Under the pieces are notes generated by a model. It was not told the DNA's origin, searched no databases, and was given only the letters and a program-made list of their open reading frames with translations. This document shows, in pieces, positions 22,136 through 40,026 of a DNA stretch of 64,000 nucleotides. The stretch is taken from NCBI GenBank assembly GCA_001600095.1, contig BCIX01000003.1, positions 1,674,001 to 1,738,000 on the forward strand, read 5' to 3'. A program made the translations under genes and the position numbers. The stretch is from Bullera alba. Its lineage: Eukaryota > Basidiomycota > Tremellomycetes > Tremellales > Bulleraceae. Position 1 is the first letter of the stretch; each line of letters starts with the position of its first letter.

Positions 22136-24358
22136 ATGCAGGCTCTCAAACTAAGCAAAAAGTACCCCGAGTTCAAGCAGGACGAGGTGTTTGACCTGAT
22201 CAACAAGTTCAAGTGAGTCACAAACAGCTGCGCCTGGACTGACCATCGAAGGCAAATAGATGTCGATGACAAGGGTTCGTTGGACAAGGCGCAGGTCATC
22301 TCGGCCTTGCAACAGTCGGGCGATGCAGACTATGACTCTGTAAGTGCTCCGTAAACAGCCAGAGCTGACTTTCAGGCTCGAGAAACATTGAAGAATGTCA
22401 ACATTGATTCCTCGGGACGAGTGGAGATGGAGGACTGGGTCCAGCTACACTCCCTCCTGCGTCAAGCCAAGTCGCAGCCATTGTAAGTGATAGAAGAAGG
22501 GACTGAGCTGATGGCAGGCTTGAAACGAACAAGGGTAGAATCCAAGTCAAGGGTACTGCCGGAACCAATGCTCAGCACACCATCAACGAAGATGAAAGAC
22601 GGTCATTCACAGATCACATCAACGGAGTGAGTCAAACTTAAGCCTATGGTAGCTGACCTCTAGGTGCTTGGAGGAGACAAGGATATTGGACACATCTTGC
22701 CCATACCCACGGACACGATGCAGCTGTTCGACGAGTGTAAAGGTGTGTACTGTGCCCCAAGAGCGCTCGCTGACCGGCAGACGGTCTGATCCTTTGTAAA
22801 CTCATCAACGACTCTGTCCCCGATACCATCGACGAGCGAGTCCTCAACAAGGCCTCCGTCAAGGCCGGCAAGGCGAAACCCCTGAACGCATTCCAAATGA
22901 CCGAGAACAACAATATCGTTATCACCTCGTCCAAGGGTATCGGATGCTCTGTTGTCAACATCGGCCCTCAGGATATCTCCGAAGGAAGGGAGCACTTGAT
23001 CTTGGGTCTGATCTGGCAGATCATCCGACGAGGTCTTCTCAGTAAGATTGACATCAAGATCCACCCGGAGCTGTATCGACTGTTGGAGGATGGCGAGACG
23101 ATGGAGGAGTTTTTGAGGCTGCCTCCTGACCAGATTCTGCTCCGATGGTTCAATTACCATCTTAAAGCCGCTGGATGGGGAAGGAGGTGAGTCATACGCT
23201 CGAGGCCAGAGCTAACAGCCAGAGTCGAAAACTTCACTCGAGATGTCTCGGACGGAGAGAACTACACTGTCCTCCTGAACCAGCTCAAGCCCGACGAGTG
23301 CTCTCGAGATCCGCTCAAGACTCGAGATGTGAATCAGCGAGCCGAGGAAGTGCTGCAAGGTGCAGATAGAATAGGCTGTCGACGATTCCTGACGCCAAAC
23401 GGAATGGTCACTGGAAACCCAAAGCTCAACTTGGCATTCGTCGCCAATCTGTTCAACACCTGGCCCGGACTCGCTCCCCTGGAGGAAACCGAGGCTCCAC
23501 CACCAGTGGAGGACTTTGACGCTGAAGGCGAGAGAGAAGCTAGAGTTTTCACGCTTTGGCTCAACTCGCTCGATGTGGAACCAGGAGTGTACAATTTGTT
23601 CGAGGACCTGAAGGTGGGTGAACTCGTTCAAACGGCGCTAATGTCAGGACGGCAACGTGCTACTGCAAGGCTTCGATAAGGTCATCCCCGGATCGGTCAT
23701 CTGGCGAAGGGTATCCAAGCCAAAGGAGGGTCAAGAGCTCTCCCGGTTCAAGGCTGTGGAGAACACAAACTACTGTGTCGACCTAGCTAAGGGCAACGGA
23801 ATGCACATTGTCGGTATCCAAGGCTCGGATATCGTCGACGGCACGCGGACGCTAGTGCTCGGTCTCGTATGGCAACTCATGCGACTGTCGATCAACCAGA
23901 CTCTGGCTTCGATCTCGAAGAACGGCAAAGGCGTCACGGACCAGGACATGGTCAGATGGGCCAACGACACTGTCAAGAAGGGCGGCAAGTCTTCGGCGAT
24001 GCGAAGCTTCAAGGACCCCAGTCTGTCCAATGCGGTATTCTTCCTGGACCTGCTCAACGGAGTTCGGCCTGGTATTGTAGACTATTCGCTAGTCAACAAC
24101 GGATCGTCGGAAGAGGACAAGAGGATGAATGGTATGTTTCAAACGCTTTGATCGAAGCTAACGAGTTTTTAGCCAAATTGGCCATTTCCATTGCCAGAAA
24201 GATGGGCGCTCTTATCTTCCTCGTTCCAGAAGGTATGTGCCTTTCTCAATAGCCTTCCATGACGCTAGCTGATCCAGCGGACAGACATTGTCGACGTCCG
24301 ACCTCGATTGATCCTGACATTCGTCGGCGCTTTGTGGAGCGCGTCACTCAATCAGTAA
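22136..24358 (+). CDS. SAC6: Fimbrin/plastin, actin-bundling protein
   Basis: Crosslinks actin filaments in patches, cables and the cytokinetic ring. The N-terminal 80 residues hold EF-hand-like sequence (NIDSSGRVEMEDW), followed by four calponin-homology domains in two tandem actin-binding modules. Landmarks are TNAQHTINEDERRSFTDHIN, LFDECKDGLILCKLINDSVP, NNIVITSSKGIGCSVVNIG and GREHLILGLIWQIIRRGLL in module one; GNPKLNLAFVANLFNTWPGL, REARVFTLWLNSLDVEPGVY and HIVGIQGSDIVDGTRTLVLG in module two; and ARKMGALIFLVPEDIVDVRP in the last CH domain. About nine exons give roughly 620 residues, the normal length. The start is fixed by homologous MQALKLSKKYPEFKQDEVFD. The last intron (24231-24285) splits the VPED codon for Asp. 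It shares the actin theme with the ARPC3 gene further right. Confidence 0.97.
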
Positions 24359-24978
24359 TCAGTAGGAGATTAAAGGGGTCCTGGCTTCCCGGCGTGGAGC
24401 AAAGGGGTATTTTTGTAGATGACATGCACAAAGTGACTAGGCGTGAAGTGAAGCGGGACAGCGCACAGCGTGGGACCTGCATGTTGGACTGATGGGCAGG
24501 TATGAGGAGAAGCTGGAGGAAGCTGGCCAGAGCTGGCCCTAACCCCGTCGATTGGCCGTGGTTGGCCGTCGGGTATAGCCGGCGGATTGATTGTGATTTG
24601 TGTGTGTGTCAGGTTGTCAGCTTCGGATCGACAGGGATCCCCCGTTTGCACACACACATCGATCATCGACACCCTTTTACACAGCCGACGAGCGTACTTG
24701 AGTACAAACACAAAGGCACATGAAACTGATTGGAAAGGACGGACCTCATCGGCATTAGCACCATCGACCCGACACAACGGCTTTCCTCAAAGCAGCTCTT
24801 GCGCTATATTCGTCCAATCCAAGCATGCTCATGGAAGCGATTGGGGACTGACTGATCGGTGGAGCTGACGGAGCCCGAGAGTCAAGATGCCCTAAGCTTA
24901 TAAGAAGGTCGAGAGGGCCGACCGAGATACTGATCAAGACATTCTCACCCCCATCATCTTTCAGTTCTTTCACTCACC
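24359..24978. promoter_or_regulatory. Intergenic; promoter of the 7TM gene
   Basis: No gene is supported in this 620 bp. A CACACACACA run lies near 24650 and TGTGTGTGT near 24600. A TTATAAGAAG element at about 24898, 80 bp before the ATG, could act as a TATA box. Confidence 0.4.
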
Positions 24979-26632
24979 ATGTGTCACATCTCACCCACGG
25001 CGGCTGTACTGGGCCTGTTGGTCACTATAATGGGCGGAGGCTTCATTGCCTGGCATATGTGGTGCTTTGATAGGTTTCAATGCCTTAGATATACCAAGAA
25101 GGACTCGTTCCGATGGTTCATACTGTGGATGCTCAATTTCGCTCTCGTCTTTGTGAGTGATCGTTACCGCTGGATGGGACGGAGCTGATGACTTCAGTTC
25201 ATCATCTGGGATGCGATCATGGTGTACGTCAAATACGCCGAATTCTACGCTGTGATCCCCGGACCCGATGGCCACAACGTGATTGCAGCGGTGCCCTATC
25301 AGCTTGTGAGTCAGCGACACTCGTACTGGGCTGACAGACAGTGGTCCGAACATCGTCAATATCTCGTCAGGGTGTCCTACCACATCGCTTCTATCGGATG
25401 GGGTCAGCTCGTTTCCGTTCACGCAGAGGAGACCCTGTACTGGGCCTACCTTATTGGTGCTATCCAACGACGAGACTCAAAGTCTTGGTTCGAAAGTGGC
25501 TTCTTCAAGATCTGGGTGCTGTCAGCTGTAACAGTGAGTCAGCCCACCTTGTGACTATCCTGACCCTCAGATCATGTCTGTCATGTTTGGTGTCGCTTGG
25601 ATCGAAACCAAGAACCTCAACGAAATGGAACACCACATTTTCTTCACAGGGTGAGTGTGGGATCCGAGGCGTTTGAGCTGACCGCCAGCTCCATCTTTGG
25701 GATCATCTTCTTCATAGGAAGTGTTTGGCTACTGGTTGTCTTCCCAAGCTTCATCAAGGATTCCGTGAGTAGAACGCCGACGGAACGGCCACTGACTCCC
25801 CCTAGCGACGTCAAGGTGCTAATCCCGAAGTTCTTGGCCGACTGCAATACTTCAAGGAGCTCAACATGGCCCGTACCGTCTTCCGATGCATCTACGCCAT
25901 TGCACTGTTCATCCTGTCCGTTGACGCCTTTACCGAACACAAGAGGATTAACATGTCACAGTGAGTCTGAACCCATGGGACACCAGCTCACCAACAGCTT
26001 CTGGCTCGACGTTCTATACTGCACGGCATACTTCTGCGCCTTTACCTCAACTGCGATCTCCATCATGGTACGTGTTTGCTTCTAGGACGTGACTGACGAT
26101 CGCAGATCCTCCTCCCTCGGTCAATGTCGGGCGAAGCTGGCGCGAATCACAAGGCCGCCGTGTATGTCCACCCACCCCCCTCGGCGTTCAAGCACAACTC
26201 GGAATCCGACATCGAGTCCTACCAGCCCAACACGCCCCCGACCTTCACCCAGCAGTTCACCTACAACACCCACAGAAACTCTATGGTCGACAACAGTCCT
26301 TGGGGCGCTCTTGGAGACCGACTGAACTTGAAGCGATCGGATCTCGAGGAGATGGCTCATGGTCAATCAAACCACCATCTACAGCGACAGGACACCAACA
26401 CCTCGAACGAGATGATCGATCTCCCCTTTGCCGCTCAGCCCGGATCCAAAAGGGTCGACGGAGAGCTATACCCTCGACATGACATCCCACGACAAGTGAG
26501 TGCGAGTCAGCGAGAATGTCACTGACGATCCAGCTCGAACACTTCAAGGGACCTCTTGATGTTTCCCAGCCTACTGGCCCGGTCGACCTCAACGTCGTCG
26601 TTACCACCAACACCGTTGTAGAGAAGGATTAG
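24979..26632 (+). CDS. Seven-transmembrane protein of unknown function
   Basis: I do not recognise a named family. After splicing of about eight introns the product is roughly 440 residues. Seven hydrophobic helices can be seen: AVLGLLVTIMGGGFIAWHMW, WFILWMLNFALVFFIIWDAI, YHIASIGWGQLVSVH..YWAYLIG, IWVLSAVTIMSVMFGVAWIE, SIFGIIFFIGSVWLLVVFPS, FRCIYAIALFILSVDAFTEH and VLYCTAYFCAFTSTAISIMI. The remaining 150 residues form a hydrophilic, Ser/Pro/Asn-rich tail, as in many fungal receptor-like proteins with a long cytosolic C-terminus. There is no signal peptide; the N-terminus is short. It could be a GPCR-like sensor or another plasma-membrane protein; no ligand or G-protein motif can be named. Its stop lies 114 bp from the convergent kinase gene. 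Confidence 0.75.
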
Positions 26633-26746
26633 CTCCTTATGCTAAGGACCAGCTTCTGTGATATAGATCCATAGACCCCCGTGTAGCTCTTATAATAGAC
26701 AATGCATCGAATGTACATAACATGCAACAGAGATTTACAATATAAA

Positions 26747-31702
<4,956 letters not shown>

Positions 31703-32076
31703 CTCTAAGCCATAGTGAGGGTGTGAGTGATGGTGCGGGTGAGCGTGTCGAAAGACGGTCGTCGAGTACTGGCCAGTGTTGGGGTCACCCAGTACAAAGG
31801 ACCTGCTGCGTTGGGGTGCGTCGAGATGACGACAATGTGAGAGGTCTGGAGTGGGTCTAGTAGTAGTGTTAAAGAATTCAAGGCTACGTTGCTGATGATG
31901 ATGAGGACGAAGATGGTTGCCGGAAGCGCGCGCAGTCGCACACAATCAACGACGCCCTTTTCTAGATTTAGCCTCATCTCTTTGAGACCGTTTTTCTCTG
32001 AGTCAGGCAGCTCTATATCGCGTGCACTCGAGATAGTCTCTGTCTGAGCCATGCATAATATCACGGACGAGATACT
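31703..32076. promoter_or_regulatory. BCK1 promoter region
   Basis: This 374 bp separates the GLE1 stop from the BCK1 start, both on the minus strand. No gene is seen. Reading on the minus strand upstream of the BCK1 ATG, the frame is open for about 80 codons without an ATG, so it is treated as leader. Confidence 0.4.
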
Positions 32077-34184
32077 CTACTCCCAGTCACGTCCACTGGG
32101 AACACCTAGAGTCTGCCACTTGTCCAGAGTCAACCCTAGCCCCACTCTCGCCGCCTCGCTATCGCCTTTGATCTTGCCGCCTTCCACGCCTTCGCGTTTC
32201 ATGGCCTCGAAGACCTTGGCCATCTGACCCGGACCGTACAACTTGGCACACTCGGCAGCCATCAACTTGGTCCACGTGGAGACCATAGATGCGATCGGAG
32301 GCATGCCGGCGGTAGGATCTTTGAGCGCGTTTGACAACCAAGTCCAGGCCGAGGGGAATCGGAGGGCGGGCGCAAATATCGCTTCCAGTTGGTCTGGCGA
32401 GGGTTGCATGGGTATCGTGGGTATGAGCGATCCGAGCGGGGTTTGCAGGATGCCAAAGTAGAGGGTGGTGATTCCGGACATCCGGGAGACATAGTCGGAC
32501 AGCGATTCGTCCACACCCCTCCCTGTCGACTTTTCATACTCTTCCCGAGCTTGTCCCTGAGCAACAGCTTAGCAGTGCTCGACTGTATGGCAGCATGGAC
32601 TCACCTCTCGCCGCGATGGATAGAATGGGATGATCCATGGGCATTTCTTTACGAAACGGGCAAGGAGGACATCACCGACAGCAGCGTGTCCTCGCAGCAA
32701 GAGTCCCACGACGATTCGCGCCAAGGGGAAAGCGGCTTCAGTCTTTGCAGACACCTCTGTTTCCGCTTGCTTGATCAACGCTTTCGAGGTGTGCGACAAG
32801 AGATACGAGTAGCTTTTGGGTGCTTGATCTAGGGTGACTATGTTGGCAGGAGATGGTTCAGATGGGAGTTGTTCGCAGAGGATTTTGTGTAGGTCGGTGG
32901 TCTGAAGTATCAGCTACGGCTTTACCGAGTGTACTCACCACTCTGACGACACTCTCTCTGGTGTTGACGACCTGTCCAAGACCTCTCGTTATCAACCTCA
33001 TACCCATCCTCAGACCCGTCTTCAGCTCCCTATCCGCCTTGACGGGCTCGATCACCTCCTTCTTCATCCACTTTTGCTTCTCGGTCCACCGTCTCCATTC
33101 CGCCCCAACTCTGCCTCTTTCCGACATCTTCTTCTCCAACTCTTCAGCCCGCTGGCGGTCTTCCTCCTCCTTCTTCAATCGCGCTGCCTTCTGTTCTTGC
33201 TCCCGCTTCTGCCGTTCCACATGTTCTTTTGCCAGACGCTCCGCCTCGACTCTCCGCGTCTGAGCTTCTTTTTTTGCAGCGGCCGCACGAGCAGCTTCCT
33301 CTTCTTGCTTCTTCTTGATCATCGCCGCCGCCGCTGCTTTCAACTCGGCCTCTTTCCGCTCTACCTCGGCTATTGCTGCGTCGATATCCTGCCTGATCAG
33401 TCAAAGTCGCCTGAAGGCTACGCACCAGCCAGAGCCTCTTCTCCCTTTCCGCGAACTGTCTGTTGATCTCCTCCTCTTCATCATGCTGCTTCAGTGCTAT
33501 ACCGCGCAGCATTCTCTCCATATCTTCTTGGTCCTTGGCCAATCGCGCATCTTCCACCCTTTGAATTTCAGTCCTCGCATTTTGAGCTATCTGCCTTAAG
33601 TGTGTCCTCCGCTGTTGAGCGACTTCGTACCCTTGTCTCTGCATACAGATCAGCCATGCTAGATCAATGGTATAAATGAGACTCACCATCGATTCTTCCT
33701 CGCTGGTCTTGAGCCAGCTGGTGTACTGCTGCGTTTCACGCGTCACGCTGCCCTGTACAGATTTGGCAAGTCGTCGCCAGGGCGCTTTACTCGATTCAGC
33801 CTGTGGGTAGATATCCAGCCTAGACAGCCTGCGGCTTGATCAGTCTTCAGCTTCATCGTCATCCGGGGACTCACTTAGACTCTCTGAGCTTTGGCTCTCT
33901 GTACTTTGGCTTGTTTGATGGCACCTCCATCCCTATCAACTCCACTTCATCTTCCGAGTCCATAGCTTCGTGCTCATCGGATGAAGGAGGCTCCTCATCC
34001 GAGCTCTCTAGTGACACTCTGATGGTTCTGCCGAGTATGCCAATGGGCTCTGGACGACTGTATTTCGGGTCAGTTGTCAGGTCACGTCGTTAATGTCGGT
34101 CACTCACATCTCGTCTTCGGACGAGCTGTACCCATCGTACAGCGATTCGTCTGAGTCGGAGGGATCTGGCAGGCCGAACTTCAT
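32077..34184 (-). CDS. GLE1: Nucleoporin Gle1, mRNA export factor
   Basis: Acts on the cytoplasmic face of the nuclear pore, where with inositol hexakisphosphate it activates the DEAD-box ATPase Dbp5 for mRNA export. The ATG at 34182-34184 starts MKFGLPDPSDSDESLYDGYS, followed by an acidic Ser-rich N-terminus. The middle is a very long Lys/Glu/Arg coiled coil (for instance AKEHVERQKREQEQKAARLK). The C-terminal HEAT-like Gle1 domain shows SYLLSHTSKALIKQAETEVS, FPLARIVVGLLLRGHAAVGD, RFVKKCPWIIPFYPSR, SRMSGITTLYFGILQTPL and PSAWTWLSNALKDPTAGMPP. It ends DKWQTLGVPSGRDWE. Several short introns are needed; the first splits codon 26. Length is about 600 residues, normal for fungal Gle1. It is divergent from PMT2 across 393 bp. 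Confidence 0.94.
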
Positions 34185-34577
34185 GATTAGAACCGCTACT
34201 GGGAGGCTGATAGAGTAGCTGCGAAGAGTTGATATGTACAGTACTCTCTCTACTCGCTCTGTGCTACGCCCAGGATCGTAGATCACTCTCTTGCCGGGAC
34301 AAATTTGGTTCCGCTTCCCGAGCCCTTCCACGTGAGGTGTCCACTGCGAGGACGTGCACTGCCTAGACATCTCTGCTATCCCCTTCATGAACAACTCCTT
34401 TGTCTCGCTGCCTGTTCTCCAACTCTGAACAGCGTCGACCTCGAACGGCAACACACAGGAGCCATCTGCCAAGAGCAACGTCAAAAGCCAACACCGTTGC
34501 TCACTGCCGAGCAAGTTCCCAAAAGTAGAAGTGCCGGCGCCTTTGACGCCTGACGGGAAGAACGGGAAGGAGCCTCG
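34185..34577. promoter_or_regulatory. Divergent promoter between GLE1 and PMT2
   Basis: This 393 bp contains no supportable gene; open stretches on both strands overlap each other and lack gene-like introns. It must hold the promoters of both divergent genes, but no clear TATA element is visible. Confidence 0.4.
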
Positions 34578-37490
34578 ATGCAGAGGTCCAAGTTGTCGAA
34601 CCAGCCATCAGTAATCTCCTCTGCAACCGATTCCAACCCTGTCGCTTCACTCAGACGTACCCTCCGCTCCGACAACGACACTAGTCACATCGATTCCGGC
34701 GACGACCTTGCGGACCCCAGACCGTGGGAGACTCGAGCATCACCACAGCTATACGGCTCGTCGAGGGATACATACCCGGCTCACTACTCGCAAAGCCTGT
34801 CTTCGGATCTAGGAGGTGTCACTGGCGATCTCCCTTTGTTCGACGCAGGCATGGAGACCAGACGGAGATACGGCGAGAAGGAGGTCTTGGACGGTCTGGG
34901 CAATGATGAGAAGACGGGTTTGATCAATGATGACGACTCGGGTAAATGGGCCAAGGGCTACGGACCTGGTCCAGGTGTTGGAGGACGAAGAGGTCTTCCT
35001 CCTAGGCAGAGGATAGCTGGATGGGTGAGTGTTATGCTCATGGGCGAGCTGACCATCACAGCGGGGGTATGTGGTTGAATATGACGAGTGGATCTGGTTC
35101 GCAGTGTACACATTCCTGTCAGCCTTGACTCGCTTCTGGCGAATAGGTGCTGCACCATATGTCGTTTGGGACGAGGTGAGTCTGCAACACTGTGCATCAC
35201 TGACAACAGGCACATTTTGGCAAATTCGGTTCCCACTACATCAACCGTGATTTCTACTTCGATGTCCATCCACCTCTTGGCAAAATGCTAGTTGGTCTAG
35301 CGGGTTTGCTATCCGGTTACAACGGAGGATTCGACTTCAAGTCGGGTGTGGAATACCCCAGTGATGTGCCCTACACCAGTATGAGGGTAATGTTGGCCTC
35401 GTTCGGTGTGGCTTTGGTACCGCTGGCGTGGTGGACTGCGGGCGAGTTTGGCTGGTCCAAGTTCACCCGACACTGGGTCACCCTTTGTGTCCTCCTGGGT
35501 GAGTCAACCAGCTCAAAGCGTATGCTGACCTGCGATAGATGTTGGATGGCTCTGTATCTCCAGGTTTATCCTCCTCGACTCTATGTTGCTGTTCTTCACT
35601 TTCACCACCGTACTCGGTTTGGTCAAGTTCCGCAACCAGAGGCACAAGTGAGCACCTCCTTGTCACATGCGGATCGTTCTGACGGCACTTAGCCCCTTTG
35701 GTGAGGACTGGTGGATATGGCTCATCTTCACCGGATGGTCCATTGGCTGTGTATGCAGTGTCAAGTGGGTCGGCCAGTTTGTCACGGCTCTCGTCGGGCT
35801 GTACACTGTGGAAGACCTCTGGGAGAAGTTTGGCGATCTGTCGATGCCACCAGTGAGTTGCAAAGCAGCACTCGTGATCTCGAATCAATTTACTGACGTT
35901 GTGATACAGCGCACATACATCAAGCATTGGGTAGCTAGGATCTCCGCTTTGATCGTCTTCCCGTTCATCATCTATGCGGCTTGCTTCAAGATTCATTTCC
36001 TCATCCTGAACCGCTCTGGGCCTGGAGACGCCCAAATGTCGTCTCTCTTCCAGGCTCACTTGAAGGGTATCGACTTTGCGGAATCACCTCTGGAGATCGC
36101 TTATGGATCCAAGCTCACGCTCAAAAACTACGGCTACGGTGGAGGACTGCTGCACTCGCACGTACAGAGTTTGCCCGTTGGATCGCTCCAGCAACAGGTC
36201 ACTTGCTACCACTACAAAGACGAGAACAACAATTGGCTTATCACGCCTACATGGAGTCAACCACCCGTCGACCCTGATGGACCCATCAGATACCTGCTCG
36301 ATGGGGATGAGCTTCGTCTCATTCACACCTCGACAGGTCGAAATCTACACTCCCACGCCATCGCTGCGCCTGTCACAAAGGAGAACTGGGAAGTGTCGGG
36401 ATACGGCAACGACACCGTCGGAGACGAGAATGACATCTGGAAAGTCGAGGTCGTCGACGATACCCACCGATCCAGGCGGGATGCGAAAGACGGCAAGATC
36501 CACGCCCTGACAACGAGAATGAGATTCAGGCACAAAGAGTCTGGATGCTACTTGAAAGCTGCCAACGCTGTCCTGCCTCAATGGGGTTTCAAGCAGATCG
36601 AAGTGAGCTGTGACAAGGAGAATAACAAGAAGGACGTCCACACCTACTGGAATGTAGAGTCGCACTGGAACGAAAGGCGTAAGTCCAGCTTGGCGAGGAT
36701 CATGACTGACATGTAGTTCCCGCTGGTAATGCCAAGTTGTACTCCTCACCGTTCTGGAGAGACTTCGTCCACCTCAATGTGGCCATGTGGACGTCGAACA
36801 ACGCTCTCGTTCCCGACCCGGACAAGGAGGACATTCTTGCGTCTGTTCCCCTCGACTGGCCGATGTTGAGACAGGGTCTCAGGATGTGCGGATGGGGCGA
36901 CAACCAGATCAAATTTTACCTTCTCGGCACGCCAATCATTTGGTGGGGATCGACAATCAGCCTGTTCGTCGGTCTTGGACTGGTAGGGTGGTACATTGCC
37001 CGAATGCAGAGACAGTACAAGGACTGGAAGGCGGGAGAGTGGGACAATTGGCTTTGGGCTGGTAAAGTTGCATTCTTCGGATGGGCCCTTCATTTCTGTG
37101 AGTCGATCGCTACTGCGTCTAGTCTTGTGCTCATACCGCTCAGTGCCATTCTTGATCATGGGCAGAGTGACTTACCTCCACCATTATGTGAGTGATGAAT
37201 TTAGGGTGACACTTACGTCCAGCTACCCACGCTCTACTTTGCCGTGTTGATGGCCGGACACGTCCTCGACCACTTCTTCTTCGGATCGCCAACCCGATCG
37301 GAAAGAGTCAAATGGGTCTGGTTCGCCATTTGGGCTGGATCGCTCATTGTCTCGTTCTTCTGGTTCAAGGATCTCGCCTTTGGTCTATATGGCCCCATTA
37401 CCGACATCAAGGGATACCAGTGGCGATCGAGCTGGAACGTGAGTGCGATTGAAGTGGGTCAAGCTGACTTCTACAGATCTACCACTAGAG
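34578..37490 (+). CDS. PMT2: Protein O-mannosyltransferase, Pmt2 subfamily
   Basis: ER membrane enzyme (GT39) transferring mannose from dolichol-phosphate-mannose to Ser/Thr of secretory proteins. The first 150 residues are cytosolic and hydrophilic. The catalytic loop reads VVWDEAHFGKFGSHYINRDF then YFDVHPPLGKMLVGLAGLLS (Asp-Glu pair plus VHPPLGK). The form DEAHFGKFGS and GYNGGFDFKSG places it in the Pmt2, not Pmt1 or Pmt4, subfamily. Three MIR motifs follow in the luminal loop (YGSKLTLKNYGYGGGLLHSH, YLLDGDELRLIHTSTGRNLH, RMRFRHKESGCYLKAA). The C-terminal helices include YLLGTPIIWWGSTISLFVGL. The last coding exon is only ATC TAC CAC TAG. About eleven exons, roughly 770 residues. Its mannose ultimately comes through Man-6-P isomerase, also in this window. 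Confidence 0.95.
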
Positions 37491-37620
37491 GACAGTTGTC
37501 GGTGCAGAAAAGCAACATGGAGACGAGCTAGACTGAAATACTTTGCATGATCGATAACACTCAAAAGCCCAAATCATGAAATGGACACATTGCATCTCTT
37601 CACTGTCCAGATGACTCTGG

Positions 37621-38339
<719 letters not shown>

Positions 38340-38627
38340 GACGAAAGGTATCGGTGCTAAGACGGAGCTATTCGTCGCTGATAAAACTTCCAAAGCAAGC
38401 ACCACCAGCAGTTGCAGCGACAATGCAGCGACAAGGACCAGCTCTCTGTCAGGCCGGACGATTGAGGCGGAGGTTAAAGGTAGGAACGGATAAACGACTG
38501 CTAACACAGCGTACGCCGTAGTTATCACCACTGCGTCATCCCGCGCGCAGGCTGCGAGCATCCAACCTCTACTACTAGTCTACTACAACACAGAGCAGAC
38601 TGACATCAAGCTCGTATATACAGCACA
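38340..38627. promoter_or_regulatory. Divergent promoter between DFR1 and ARPC3
   Basis: This 288 bp must serve both genes. On the minus strand it also contains the in-frame 74-codon upstream extension of dihydrofolate reductase (to 38561). A CTCGTATATACAGC stretch at about 38611, 17 bp before the ARPC3 ATG, contains TATATA. Confidence 0.4.
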
Positions 38628-39551
38628 ATGCCCGTGAGTCGCTTGACATAGGTCTAAGGTGTTCAGTCACTAATCAAACGCCAGGCGTACCACTCTGCTT
38701 TCAACGATGACCCCTCGGTGCGTCAGATCGGCAACACGGCCGTTCTGCCCATCAACACGAAGATCCGGGGACCGGCACCCATAGCTGGTGAGTGCCATTG
38801 GGGGTAGTAGCTTCGTGGCTGCTGACGATATGGTAGCCGACCCATCGCAGCCAGACATCATCGAGGAAGCACTAGATCTGTGAGCATTGCCAAGTCGTTC
38901 TGTTATCACTGCTGTAGCTCACCCCAACCTAGCTTCCGGGCAAACTGCCTATTCAGGAACTTTGAGATCAAGGGTACGGATGGTACTCCATATTGAGGGG
39001 ATCCAATGTACTGACTACAACCACTGTGTAGGCCCCGCCGACCGACTTATGATCTACCTCATCCTGTTCATCTCGGAATGCTTGACGAAGATCGCTCCAA
39101 CTCCCGGCAAACCCTCGCCTAATTACCAAGAAGCTACAAAGGTCCTGTCCACCCTCGCCGTCGATCACTTTGCCCTTCCAGGAGAGGCGGGCTTCCCTCT
39201 GAACAGTCTATACCACGCCCCTGGCTCTCGAGCCGATGCCGGTAGGTCTTGGCCAAGTCTCGGAAAGGTGTTGTACTGATATCCTGCAACAGACGCTTTG
39301 AAATCATACCTTACGCAAACCCGGTCGGAGCTCGCCCAGAGGTTGTGTGATAGACTGTACCCCGCAGAGCAGCAATTAGGAGCGGATGGTCAGCCAACAG
39401 GACAGACCGGAGCGAGGGCGACAAAGCCCAGCAAGTGGTGGATGAGCTTCCAGAAGAGAAGGTGAGTTGCTGTCGCTAGTGCATGATATGGAAGACACTG
39501 CGGCTGATGTACGATGACAGGTTCATGGGTAGATCGCTGGGAACAGCCTAG
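38628..39551 (+). CDS. ARC18: Arp2/3 complex subunit 3 (ARPC3, p21)
   Basis: Subunit of the Arp2/3 complex that nucleates branched actin at endocytic patches. Exon 1 codes only Met-Pro, followed by AYHSAFNDDPSVRQIGNTAV LPI, the typical ARPC3 N-terminus. Further landmarks are DIIEEALDLFRANCLFRNFE, IKGPADRLMIYLILFISECL, FALPGEAGFPLNSLYHAP and the C-terminal KWWMSFQKRRFMGRSLGTA. Six exons; the short exon coding FRANCLFRNFEIK needs the acceptor ACCTAG rather than an earlier AG, which restores the family sequence. Product is about 190-200 residues with a small insertion (GADGQPTGQTGARATKPS) before the C-terminal helix. Together with fimbrin, it is one of two actin genes in the window. Confidence 0.95.
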
Positions 39552-40026
39552 GCGACTGAAAGCAACAAAGAGGCTCTGCTCGACTGTGACATGCAACATT
39601 GGCAGGCTCGCGTAGTGTAATGTGGATTAGAGATATGAGACGGACAAATTGGATACGCTACATACTGCGATCCAACAGAAAGGACGCTCGATTGTAGACA
39701 AGAGCGATTTGACACCATGAAACTGTTACCGACTCGCCTAGCACTTTCCGGGCGATAACATGGATACGGGATGGTGGCCCGGCTTGAAGCCAACACACGT
39801 TTTGGCTTTCTGCGGATGAAAGGAAGGTCTCCTTGGGGGATCAGTGGGTGGGATCCAAGGAGGGTCATGGCAGAGTATAACCAGTCGCTCACTTGCCACT
39901 GCTCATTTACACTATCCTCATCTACCATCACCACCAAAGCGCGAAAGATCGTTCCAACCCAGCTTACCCTGTCAGCTGACACCTCAACCTCTCGTGACAT
40001 CAACTCTCCTATACCCTCGATTCGAC
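39552..40026. other. Intergenic stretch
   Basis: This 475 bp contains the ARPC3 3' flank and the promoter of the next ORF. The last 130 bp are C/A/T-rich (TCACTTGCC, CATCACCACCAAAG, CAACCCAGC), like transcript leaders elsewhere in the window. No gene seen. Confidence 0.4.
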
